A stretch of 64,000 nt of DNA. Origin: Kordia periserrulae (GTDB lineage: Bacteria; Bacteroidota; Bacteroidia; Flavobacteriales; Flavobacteriaceae). The stretch covers positions 62,001 through 126,000 of the forward strand of contig NZ_QBKT01000002.1 in assembly GCF_003054265.1 (NCBI RefSeq). Reading direction: 5' to 3'. Position 1 is the stretch's first letter; every line of letters begins with the position of its first letter. The translations under genes and the position numbers were made by a program. Below, piece by piece: positions 41,748 to 49,708 of this stretch. A model generated the notes under the pieces. The model saw only the letters and a list, made by a program, of their open reading frames with translations. It searched no databases and was not told where the DNA came from.

Positions 41748-42791
41748 TTACTCTTTTGGAATATGTCGGCTTAAAAATTTTGACGAAGCTTCATTCCATT
41801 GATTGATGATTTTCGTACGTTTTTTATTGAGCTCTTCGTTGGTTTTGTTAAAATCATTCACTGCTGTATTGTAATCGTTGACCATTTTGTTGTATTGGTC
41901 AATATCTTTTTGGGTACGATTTTTTGGTTTTTTCTTGTCAATCGCTTCTTTGATGGCTGTAAATTTTTCATTCAACAAGAAGAATTCCAGTAATTTTGGC
42001 ATTTCGTTTTGGGTTTCTTCTAAGTAAAATTCCAATGCTTTTTTTGTAGCTTTTATAAGAGAAGCATCTTCTTTATAGATAGCAACCGTGTCCAAATCTT
42101 GCATGCCTTCTTTGGCAAAATTTTGCAACGCATTCAAATTTTGCTGCATTGCGCTGATGTCTCCTTTTGACAAACCATTGAGCAGAAACGTTTCTTGAAT
42201 ATTGCTTTTAAAAAATACCAAATACACATCGTTTCGATGATCAAAAACTTTGTTAGAGATTTTCATCTTTTTCCCCAATTCTGTTTCTGATTCTATTAAT
42301 TGAATATTATTCCTAGCTGCATACGCTTCCAATGCTTTTTCGTACGATTCTTGCGCTTGTTGCATGCGCTCGTCTACTTTTTTTTGCGCCAAAATATAGG
42401 CTTCCATAAAGTCGTACGATTGCTCCGCAACTTCTTTCATATCTACAATTTTGGCATAATCATTTTTTAAAATATTCATGCGCAACTCCATATAGTCCAA
42501 CACTTGTGCTTTGTAGGCATCTTCACCTTCAAACGGTTTGGCCTTTTTTATAGTAATCATAGCGCGCTCTACTGATTTAATCAAGCGTTTTCGGTCACCT
42601 TCAATTCTGCGAGCACTTTTGCTGTGCGCCACCGATTTGGTGTATTTCCACATGCTTTTGCTAATCTTCGTGTTTTCTTTCCCGATAAAGGTCAAATAGG
42701 CGTTTGGCGTTTTAAAAGTTTGCGCAGTCGTTGTTTGTAGCGTACACACACAAATCAGTACGAAAAGTGTTTTAAAGTAAGATAATTTCAT
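41748..42791 (-). CDS. Secreted helical protein of unknown function
   Basis: The 347-residue protein has a signal peptide (to about residue 23, TTTA-Q) and a mature part almost wholly alpha-helical. It has many Lys/Glu and long amphipathic stretches, including a likely coiled coil at about 290-335 (YNKMVNDYNTAVNDFNKTNEEL). It recalls the LIC11966-type surface family, but I am not sure. It follows the C-terminal-processing-protease gene by 5 nt, so the two form an operon and the secreted protein might be a substrate or partner. Confidence 0.65.
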   Translation of the reverse strand: MKLSYFKTLFVLICVCTLQTTTAQTFKTPNAYLTFIGKENTKISKSMWKYTKSVAHSKSARRIEGDRKRLIKSVERAMITIKKAKPFEGEDAYKAQVLDYMELRMNILKNDYAKIVDMKEVAEQSYDFMEAYILAQKKVDERMQQAQESYEKALEAYAARNNIQLIESETELGKKMKISNKVFDHRNDVYLVFFKSNIQETFLLNGLSKGDISAMQQNLNALQNFAKEGMQDLDTVAIYKEDASLIKATKKALEFYLEETQNEMPKLLEFFLLNEKFTAIKEAIDKKKPKNRTQKDIDQYNKMVNDYNTAVNDFNKTNEELNKKRTKIINQWNEASSKFLSRHIPKE

Positions 42792-42796
42792 GTTTT

Positions 42797-44818
42797 TTAT
42801 TTGGATAGTTGTTGTATGTAATCTGAAAGAATGCGATATGTTTCTTCAATTTCATGGTCGGTTTGAATACTTTTTATCGCATACGAATTCTCTTTGGCTT
42901 TGTTTTTATTATAGGCTAAAATTTCTTTGTAATCTTCCAAATTCACCACTTCAAAAGTATCATGCTCCATTTCAATAGCATCCGATTTTTCAAAAATGGC
43001 ATTAAAGCGATTCAAATCGTCTTCAATTCCTTTCACAGTTAGCGGCATTTCACGTTCGCTTTGTAAATACGAAAGTAAATTTTTGTTGATTTCTTGAATG
43101 GTGAGGGAAGCTTTGTTTTTTTGAAGTCTAGCAAAACTTCGTGCACGCAAGTCGTCGTAATTTGCAGCTTCAGGAATTTTAAAATAGACGTTTTTTTGAA
43201 TGGTATCACTCACAATAACATTTGGATTTTCACTTTCACCATCTTCAATGCCCGTTAGTAAACTTGGAAATTCAATATCTGGAACAATCCCAATAGCTTG
43301 ATGCGAATTGCCTTTAAAACCATACATTTTTTCAATCGTGATGCGCAAAAAACCTTCTTCACTTTGTAACGGCATAATTTGTTGAATAGTTCCTTTTCCG
43401 TACGTTTTACTTCCCACAATAATCGCGCGGTTATGATCGCGCAACGCCGCTGCAATAAATTCGGAAGCTGAGGCACTTTCATGATTAATCAAAATTACCA
43501 ACGGTTTGGTAAATAGCGTACCACGATTCAAGTCTTTTACAATGGTTTTATTGTTTTTTTGGTCGCGATAAATTCCAATGGGACCTTTGTCTATAAACAT
43601 TCCCGCCAAATCGATGGCTTGTTTCATAGAGCCGCCGCCGTTTCCGCGCAAATCTAAAATCAGTCCGTCAATATCGACAGCATTGAGTTTGAACAATTCT
43701 TTGGCAATATCATTGGCGCTTCCAAAGCCAAAATCCATGTTGGTATAAAAACTCGGCAATGAAATATAACCAATGTTTTGCTTACCTTTTAGAATAAAAC
43801 TATTGACCGCATTTTCTTCAATTTTTAAATTTTCTTTGCGTAAAACGACTGTTTTGTTGAGATTTTTATCGGTTAAAAAATGGATAGTAATGGTTTTATG
43901 ATTTTCTTCGTTAATGAAGTCGTACAAACTCACCAACGAAAGACAAGTGGTGTTGATTTCGGTATCGTTTGCTTCTAGTGATAACACCAAATCGCCCGCG
44001 TTGATTTCTTTTTCTTTCCAAGCAGTACTTCCCGTTTGCAAACCTGCAACCACAATTTTTCCATCGCTGTTTTTCGAAAACCATACACCAATAGAGCTTG
44101 TTTCTGTGCCAATGGAATTCATGAAATTTGTATTGTCAGTTGGGTCAAAAAAGCTGCTGTGCGGATCAAAATAGGAGCAAACCACATCTAAAAAAGTCGT
44201 TTCTACATGCGCTTGTAATCCGTTGACAACTTGAAGCTTGTCTACAATAAAACACTTGTTTTCTGAAATCACCTTTTGTTTGAGCTGCGCTTTTATCTTA
44301 GGGAAATTAGAAGGTTCGCTCAGCGATAAATAATCGCGAATCATGTCTATTCGAATCTTTTTAGACCAACGTTTTTGAAGTGTTTTTTGAGTTTTAGAAA
44401 ATGTTGATTTTTCTTTGAAATTTCCATAATACACACTGTCTTTTCCAGAAAAATCGAGTGTGGCTTTTTCCAGTTGTTCAATGGTTTCTTTCGTTTGCTT
44501 TAAGTGTTTTTCATAAAAAGCGGTGAATTCATTAATAAAATCACATTCACCATTTAGCAAATAATCATCAAGTTTATCTTTTAAAGGCGCTAGCGATTCA
44601 ATAGCTGCTTTCGAGTAAAGCAAACGCCGACTATCGAGTCGCTCCAATAAAGTGTTAAAAACATAGTTGGAAAATGCATCATCAATTGTTTTGGGTTTGT
44701 AATGATGCTCCTCAAGCATTGTTAAAACTAAGCGCGATTTAGTACAAAAAGAAGAATCAATTTGTGCAAAGGTGGAAGTTGCCACAAAGAGCAACAGGAA
44801 ACGAAAAATAGTGTGCAT
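42797..44818 (-). CDS. Tail-specific (carboxy-terminal processing) protease, S41 family
   Basis: The 673-residue protein has a signal peptide (about 1-18), a helical N-terminal domain, a PDZ domain (about 230-300) and the S41 peptidase domain. NHESASASEF (about 456-465) supplies the nucleophile Ser, and GSKTYGKGTIQQIM (about 477-490) the Lys general base. GLILDLRGNGGGSMKQAIDLA (about 385-405) is the conserved strand-turn. The size and helical N-terminus match the Prc-like long form. It acts in the periplasm on C-termini of secreted or lipoproteins. It is the first gene of the pair with the secreted helical protein. Confidence 0.92.
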   Translation of the reverse strand: MHTIFRFLLLFVATSTFAQIDSSFCTKSRLVLTMLEEHHYKPKTIDDAFSNYVFNTLLERLDSRRLLYSKAAIESLAPLKDKLDDYLLNGECDFINEFTAFYEKHLKQTKETIEQLEKATLDFSGKDSVYYGNFKEKSTFSKTQKTLQKRWSKKIRIDMIRDYLSLSEPSNFPKIKAQLKQKVISENKCFIVDKLQVVNGLQAHVETTFLDVVCSYFDPHSSFFDPTDNTNFMNSIGTETSSIGVWFSKNSDGKIVVAGLQTGSTAWKEKEINAGDLVLSLEANDTEINTTCLSLVSLYDFINEENHKTITIHFLTDKNLNKTVVLRKENLKIEENAVNSFILKGKQNIGYISLPSFYTNMDFGFGSANDIAKELFKLNAVDIDGLILDLRGNGGGSMKQAIDLAGMFIDKGPIGIYRDQKNNKTIVKDLNRGTLFTKPLVILINHESASASEFIAAALRDHNRAIIVGSKTYGKGTIQQIMPLQSEEGFLRITIEKMYGFKGNSHQAIGIVPDIEFPSLLTGIEDGESENPNVIVSDTIQKNVYFKIPEAANYDDLRARSFARLQKNKASLTIQEINKNLLSYLQSEREMPLTVKGIEDDLNRFNAIFEKSDAIEMEHDTFEVVNLEDYKEILAYNKNKAKENSYAIKSIQTDHEIEETYRILSDYIQQLSK

Positions 44819-44922
44819 GAATGCGAATAGAATTTGTAGTAACGTTAGTGTACGAATTTAGCAAATCTTTTGCTTTTTTCGTAGGAAAGTGAGTCGAAAA
44901 TATGTTCGTGAATAATTCTTAA

Positions 44923-45744
44923 TTATTCTTTCATCTTTCCAGAAATATATTCCAGCGTTTCCTGATTGGTGGTTGCTAAATGTTTTGGAAGTTTGTTGTC
45001 TTTTGGCAATACAGCTAAAAAGCGATCAAAGTTGGACGTATATACGTTTTTGAAGAGCGGCTTTTCAACATTCAAACTTTTTAAAATCTCCGTAAAAAAA
45101 TCTTCATGATGAATTAAATCTTCTGCACCTAAGTGAAAAATTCCACTTTTACGACGATTAATCATGTAGTGAATTTGTTGCGTGAGTTTTCTATCGGAAA
45201 TCGTATTCATCACCAAATGCGGAAAGACTTCAATTGGAATTTTTTCTTTCAAACATTGCTTTATTTCCAGAATTCGAGGCGAATTGTGCCCAAAAACCAT
45301 CGGTAAGCGAATAATGGCATATTTTTTCTGCGGCAAACGCATCAACATATTCTCAATGCGAATTTTAAGTTTTCCGTAAATACTTTCCGAAAGCGTTTTA
45401 TCGTATTCGTACGACGGATAACTGCTATACGCATCAAACACATTGGCAGACGACAAAAAGAACAGTTTACATGGTTTTGTTTTGATGTATTCGGTTAAAT
45501 ACACATGCGCTTCAATTTGTGCGGCAAAATCGCCTCGCAAGGCAGAAATAATAATCGTAGGTTGAATTTGCGTCACAATTTCGTCAATACCATCATAATC
45601 CAAATCGTAGCGAATGAAATGCTGATTTTTAGCGAAGGATTTGTTGTTGTAAAAAGTGCCGTACACATCAAAATAGGAGCAAAGCTCTTTATAAATCGCC
45701 TGACCTATATAGCCGCTTGCTCCTAATATTAATATTCTGTTCAA
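44923..45744 (-). CDS. NAD(P)-dependent sugar-nucleotide-type reductase (RmlD-like)
   Basis: The 273-residue protein starts with a Rossmann fold, GASGYIGQ (about 8-15), for NAD(P). It has FLSSANVFD (about 95-103) and a YxxxK candidate (YGKLK at about 122-126), the usual SDR catalytic pair. RLPMVFGHNSPRI follows as in RmlD-type dTDP-4-dehydrorhamnose reductases. The substrate is unknown; no other sugar-nucleotide genes are adjacent. gcvT lies 12 nt upstream on the same strand, so it may be co-transcribed with that gene. Confidence 0.8.
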   Translation of the reverse strand: MNRILILGASGYIGQAIYKELCSYFDVYGTFYNNKSFAKNQHFIRYDLDYDGIDEIVTQIQPTIIISALRGDFAAQIEAHVYLTEYIKTKPCKLFFLSSANVFDAYSSYPSYEYDKTLSESIYGKLKIRIENMLMRLPQKKYAIIRLPMVFGHNSPRILEIKQCLKEKIPIEVFPHLVMNTISDRKLTQQIHYMINRRKSGIFHLGAEDLIHHEDFFTEILKSLNVEKPLFKNVYTSNFDRFLAVLPKDNKLPKHLATTNQETLEYISGKMKE

Positions 45745-45756
45745 AAGTTGTTTTTA

Positions 45757-46839
45757 TTATTTTTTGTAAAAAGGAAGTTTGATGATTTTGGCAGGCACTC
45801 TATTTTTACGAATTTGAATGTAAATCGTATTTTCTACATCTGCATAAGACGTTGGTACATAGCCCATTCCGATTCCTTTTTTGATAGAAGGCGACATGGT
45901 TCCAGAAGTTACCATTCCCAACGGATTTCCTTCAATATCGACAATATCATATCCATGACGCGGAATGCCACGCTCTTGCATTTCAAAGGCAACTAACTTA
46001 CGCGTAGTTCCCATTTTTTTCTGTGTTTCCAAATATTCACGGTTGGAAAAGTGTTTGGTAAATTTGGTAATCCAACTCAACCCAGCTTCAATTGGAGACG
46101 TTGTTTCATCAATATCATTTCCGTACAAACAATACCCCATTTCCAGACGAAGTGTATCTCTTGCTGCCAATCCGATAGGTTTGATGCCGTAATCAGCACC
46201 TGCTTCCATGACTTTGTTCCAAATGTGGACTACATCTTCGTTTTTACAGTAAATTTCAAATCCGCCAGAACCAGTATAGCCTGTTGCTGATATGATTACA
46301 TTGTCAACTCCCGCAAATTTTTCGATGCTAAAAGTGTAATATTTTAAATTCACTAAATCCACTTCAGTAAGTGATTGCATCGCTTCTGCGGCTTTTGGTC
46401 CTTGAATGGCTAACAGCGAATATTCTTCAGAAACATCTTCCAAAATAGCACCGACATCGTTTTGACTTGTAATCCAGTTCCAGTCTTTTTGAATGTTTGC
46501 AGCGTTTACGACCAACAAATATTTTTCTTCATTGATTCGGTAAATAATCAAATCGTCAATAATTCCGCCTGTCGCGTTAGGCATACAGCTATATTGCGCT
46601 TTTCCATCTTTCAATTTGGCAGCATCATTGGTGCTAATTTTTTGAATCAATGCTAAGGCATTTGGACCTGTAATTAAAAATTCGCCCATGTGACTTACGT
46701 CAAAAACGCCCACGCCGTTACGAACTGTTTCGTGTTCAATATTAACACCTTCGTACTGTACAGGCATGTTATATCCTGCAAAAGGAACCATTTTTGCGCC
46801 TAATGCTTCATGAGTTTTGGTTAGAGCTGTATCCTTCAT
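45757..46839 (-). CDS. gcvT: Aminomethyltransferase, glycine cleavage T protein
   Basis: GcvT releases ammonia from the aminomethyl-lipoyl H protein and passes the carbon to tetrahydrofolate. The 360-residue protein has [14 protein letters not shown] (about 18-31), [15 protein letters not shown] (about 43-57), and the C-terminal [21 protein letters not shown] (about 234-254) and GIPRHGYDI. The size is usual. The H and P proteins are not in the window. No glycine-riboswitch-like sequence was found in the 177 nt upstream. Confidence 0.95.
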   Translation of the reverse strand: MKDTALTKTHEALGAKMVPFAGYNMPVQYEGVNIEHETVRNGVGVFDVSHMGEFLITGPNALALIQKISTNDAAKLKDGKAQYSCMPNATGGIIDDLIIYRINEEKYLLVVNAANIQKDWNWITSQNDVGAILEDVSEEYSLLAIQGPKAAEAMQSLTEVDLVNLKYYTFSIEKFAGVDNVIISATGYTGSGGFEIYCKNEDVVHIWNKVMEAGADYGIKPIGLAARDTLRLEMGYCLYGNDIDETTSPIEAGLSWITKFTKHFSNREYLETQKKMGTTRKLVAFEMQERGIPRHGYDIVDIEGNPLGMVTSGTMSPSIKKGIGMGYVPTSYADVENTIYIQIRKNRVPAKIIKLPFYKK

Positions 46840-47016
46840 CTGTGATTTTCTTAAATTGTTTGCGAATTTATGAAAAATCAGCCTAAATGAATGAGGAATT
46901 TTTAGTTGTTTCTTGTTTTTTAATCGCTTTTTAGGATTTTCACAAATTTGGGCGATTTTGATAGTTTTTTAGTTGTGATAGTTTATTGATTTTAAGATTT
47001 ATGAGTTTAGTAGCTG

Positions 47017-48297
47017 TTATGTATTCAAAAACTTCTTTAAATCCTCATAAGAGCTAATTTGCAAGGCATGTTTTTCTTTGTGCATGATTTCTTGAATTTG
47101 TGGCGGAATGTCCAGTTGTATGTCTAAAGTTGATTCTACCGTTGGTAAAAATTTGACAGGATGTGCGGTTTCTAGAAAAACGCCGTACGTGTCTTTTAAA
47201 TCGTGTTGCTTTAACCCCAAATATCCAACGGCACCATGCGGATCGGCAATGTACTTGTATTGATGGTAGATGTTTTTCATAGCAACTTTTGTTTCCGCAT
47301 CCGTAAAACTATAGGATGAAAAATGTTGTTTGATGGTTTTCAAATCATTTCCATACAACTCTTGGATACGTACAAAATTACTCGGATTCCCAACATCCAT
47401 TGCGTTGGAAATTGTTGCAATCGATTTTTGTGGCGAATATTCACCGCTTTGCAAATAGTTAGAAACTGTATCATTTACATTGGTCGCTGCAATAAAATGC
47501 TGAATCGGTAATCCTAGTTTTTGCGCCATAATACCTGCACAAATATTCCCAAAATTTCCACTTGGTACAGAGAATACGATGTTTTTGTGTTGCTTGTGTA
47601 ATGCTTTGTACGCAAAGAAAAAGTAAAACATTTGCGGCAACCAACGCGCAATATTGATGGAATTTGCAGAGGTTAGTGTACGTTCAATTTCTTCATCTAG
47701 GAAAGCAGTTTTTACCATTTCTTGACAATCATCAAACACACCATCTACTTCCAAAGCAGTAATATTTTGTCCTAAGGTTGTTAATTGTTTTTCTTGAATA
47801 TCGCTGACTTTTCCACTTGGATAGAGAATTACGACATCCACACCTTTTACACTTAAAAAACCGTTTGCAACAGCGCCACCAGTATCACCTGAAGTGGCAA
47901 CTAATACCGTAACTTTTTCTTCTTTATCACGATTAAAATAACCCAAACAACGCGCCATGAATCTCGCACCAACGTCTTTAAATGCCATCGTTGGACCGTG
48001 AAATAATTCGAGTGTTCCAATATTTTCTTCAACCGACACCACGGGAAAGTCAAAACTCAGCGTTTCCGCGATGATTTCTTTTAAAACAGCATTCGGAATA
48101 TCATCACCAACAAACTGTTGAATAGCTTCAAAGGCAATTTCTTCATGTGAATAGTTGTCAATATTTTTGATAAAATTTTCCGATAAAGGCGTGATGTTTT
48201 CAGGGAAATAAATACCACGATCAGGCGCCAATCCTCTGATAACAGCTTCTTCGAACGAAACTTTTGGTGCTTTATGATGTAGACTGTAATAATTCAT
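47017..48297 (-). CDS. thrC: Threonine synthase
   Basis: ThrC converts O-phosphohomoserine to threonine with PLP. With start ATG 48297 the protein has 426 residues and begins MNYYSLHHKAPKVSFEEAV, as in related ThrC proteins. The longer open frame (48375) adds 26 low-complexity residues from repeat-rich DNA and is rejected. FHGPTMAFKDVGARFMARC (about 102-120) carries the PLP-binding Lys, and VLVATSGDTGGAVANGF (about 129-145) binds phosphate. It is the last gene of thrA-thrB-thrC. The upstream gap holds repeats, including three tandem TTGCTGG units. Confidence 0.95.
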   Translation of the reverse strand: MNYYSLHHKAPKVSFEEAVIRGLAPDRGIYFPENITPLSENFIKNIDNYSHEEIAFEAIQQFVGDDIPNAVLKEIIAETLSFDFPVVSVEENIGTLELFHGPTMAFKDVGARFMARCLGYFNRDKEEKVTVLVATSGDTGGAVANGFLSVKGVDVVILYPSGKVSDIQEKQLTTLGQNITALEVDGVFDDCQEMVKTAFLDEEIERTLTSANSINIARWLPQMFYFFFAYKALHKQHKNIVFSVPSGNFGNICAGIMAQKLGLPIQHFIAATNVNDTVSNYLQSGEYSPQKSIATISNAMDVGNPSNFVRIQELYGNDLKTIKQHFSSYSFTDAETKVAMKNIYHQYKYIADPHGAVGYLGLKQHDLKDTYGVFLETAHPVKFLPTVESTLDIQLDIPPQIQEIMHKEKHALQISSYEDLKKFLNT

Positions 48298-48310
48298 TTT
48301 TTTATTTTTT

Positions 48311-48334
48311 TTGCTGGTTGCTGGTTGCTGGTTG
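48311..48334. repeat. Three tandem TTGCTGG units upstream of thrC
   Basis: TTGCTGG occurs three times in a row (48311-48331) followed by TTG, 14 nt before the chosen thrC start. It lies in the leader of thrC and could vary by slippage. Confidence 0.7.
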
Positions 48335-48416
48335 TTTGTTGTTCGTGTTTTGTTGTATATTATTAAAGCCTTCACTTTTATATGTGAAATTTATCATTTT
48401 ACATTTGGTGTTTCAT

Positions 48417-48464
48417 AGTACTTCTCGATACTAAATTTCTTCGAAATTTCACTCGAAGTGACGT
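48417..48464. repeat. Dispersed palindromic repeat, copy b
   Basis: AGTACTTCTCGATACT, then a centre AAATTTCTTCGAAATTT, then ACTCGAAGTGACGT. It is the inverse of 17152-17199 and has the same length (48 bp). Confidence 0.7.
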
Positions 48465-48503
48465 TCTAGTTTCGAATAGTTTTTTGAATTTTTATTCAAC
48501 ATT

Positions 48504-48543
48504 CAACATTTGTCATATCGAGCGCAGTCGAGATACAACATTC
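48504..48543. repeat. 40-bp repeat at the 3' end of thrB
   Basis: The sequence starts CAACATTTGTCATATCGAGC and ends in GATACAACATTC. It is identical to 49669-49708. Its right end overlaps two bases of the thrB stop codon. Confidence 0.85.
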
Positions 48544-49468
48544 AACATTCAACAACTCGACAACCATTCGTATTTATTTTAGACACATGAATATCGTAAT
48601 CGATGTGTAATTTTTTATAGGTTTCAGACATAGATTTTGCTACGTTTTGAGCCATTTCTTCTCCTTTGCTCAATGCAAAAATAGACGGTCCAGAGCCTGA
48701 AATCCCTGCGCCCAACGCGCCTGCTTGAATAGCATTTGCTTTTACCTCATCAAAACCAGGAATTAAGATAGCACGTAATGGTTCTACGATTTCGTCGTGC
48801 AATGATCTGCTGATTAAATCATAGTCGGATGTGTACAAACCGCTAATCAATCCGCCGAGATTTCCAATTTGTATGATGGATTCTTTCAGCGTGATTTTTT
48901 GTTTTAATACCGAACGCGAATCGGACGTTTTTACTTCAATTTGCGGATGAATGACCGTAGCGTACAATTCGTCAGGTGTTGGAATTTTGATAATGTCTAG
49001 CGGTTCATAGCTTCGTACTAAAGTAAATCCACCAAGTAATGCGGGCGCTACGTTATCAGCATGTGCGGTTCCGCTAGCTAATTTTTCGCCTTCCATAGCA
49101 AAGGGTACTAATTCTTTGGCAGAAAAAGGTTTTCCTAATAATTCGTTCATTGCCCAAACGGTTCCTGCTGAACTCGCCGCACTGCTTCCAATACCACTTC
49201 CAGCCTTGATGTTTTTGTAGATTTCAATTTCAAAACCGTGATTAAGATTGAGCTTTTCTAACATTGCCAAACCTGCAATACCCGCCACATTTTTTTCAGT
49301 TTCAAGTGGTAAATCTTGTCCGACAAGCCTTGAAATCGTAATTCCTTTCTCAGATGTTTTCCGAATAATCATTTCGTCGCCAACTGTGTCTAAGCAAAGT
49401 CCAAGGACATCAAAGCCACAGGAAACATTGGCTATTGTTGCGGGTGCAAATATTTTGAGTTGGTTCAT
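48542..49468 (-). CDS. thrB: Homoserine kinase
   Basis: ThrB phosphorylates homoserine with ATP. The 308-residue GHMP kinase has the ATP motif GSGIGSSAASSAGTVWAM (about 91-108), FAPATIANVSCGFDVLG (about 7-23) and the C-terminal GAGISGSGPSIFAL (about 252-265). It lies between thrA and thrC. A 40-bp repeat sits exactly at its 3' end. Confidence 0.95.
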   Translation of the reverse strand: MNQLKIFAPATIANVSCGFDVLGLCLDTVGDEMIIRKTSEKGITISRLVGQDLPLETEKNVAGIAGLAMLEKLNLNHGFEIEIYKNIKAGSGIGSSAASSAGTVWAMNELLGKPFSAKELVPFAMEGEKLASGTAHADNVAPALLGGFTLVRSYEPLDIIKIPTPDELYATVIHPQIEVKTSDSRSVLKQKITLKESIIQIGNLGGLISGLYTSDYDLISRSLHDEIVEPLRAILIPGFDEVKANAIQAGALGAGISGSGPSIFALSKGEEMAQNVAKSMSETYKKLHIDYDIHVSKINTNGCRVVEC

Positions 49469-49541
49469 TTTTTTCTGGTTGTTTTTTGTTCTTTGTTTTT
49501 CGTTGTTTGTGGGGTTGTTGATTTTACATTTTGAGTTTTAA

Positions 49542-49613
49542 AGTACTTCTCGATACTATTTTTCCTTTCATTTCGACAAGCTCAATGTGCAGGAAAAATA
49601 CTCGAAGTGACGT
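49542..49613. repeat. Dispersed palindromic repeat, copy c
   Basis: AGTACTTCTCGATACT and ACTCGAAGTGACGT ends as in copy b, but a 40-bp centre that includes a TTTTTCCT/AGGAAAAA stem. It lies between thrA and thrB, in the same order relative to the 40-bp repeat as copy b. Confidence 0.65.
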
Positions 49614-49668
49614 TTGGCTTTTTATTGAAAAATTCAAAGATTGAAAGATTAAAAAAACTAATTTTATT

Positions 49669-49708
49669 CAACATTTGTCATATCGAGCGCAGTCGAGATA
49701 CAACATTC
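49669..49708. repeat. 40-bp repeat at the 3' end of thrA
   Basis: Identical to 48504-48543, same orientation. Its right end overlaps the last base of the thrA stop codon. The core TCGAGCGCAGTCGAGAT is also at 11024-11040. Confidence 0.85.

Noticed and set aside
46840..47016. Glycine riboswitch upstream of gcvT
   Set aside because: No conserved glycine-aptamer sequence was seen; only a weak AATCGC/GCGATT stem is present.
48298..48375. 26-residue N-terminal extension of ThrC
   Set aside because: It is encoded by tandem TTGCTGG repeats and AT-rich DNA. The conserved start MNYYSLHHKAP follows at 48297.
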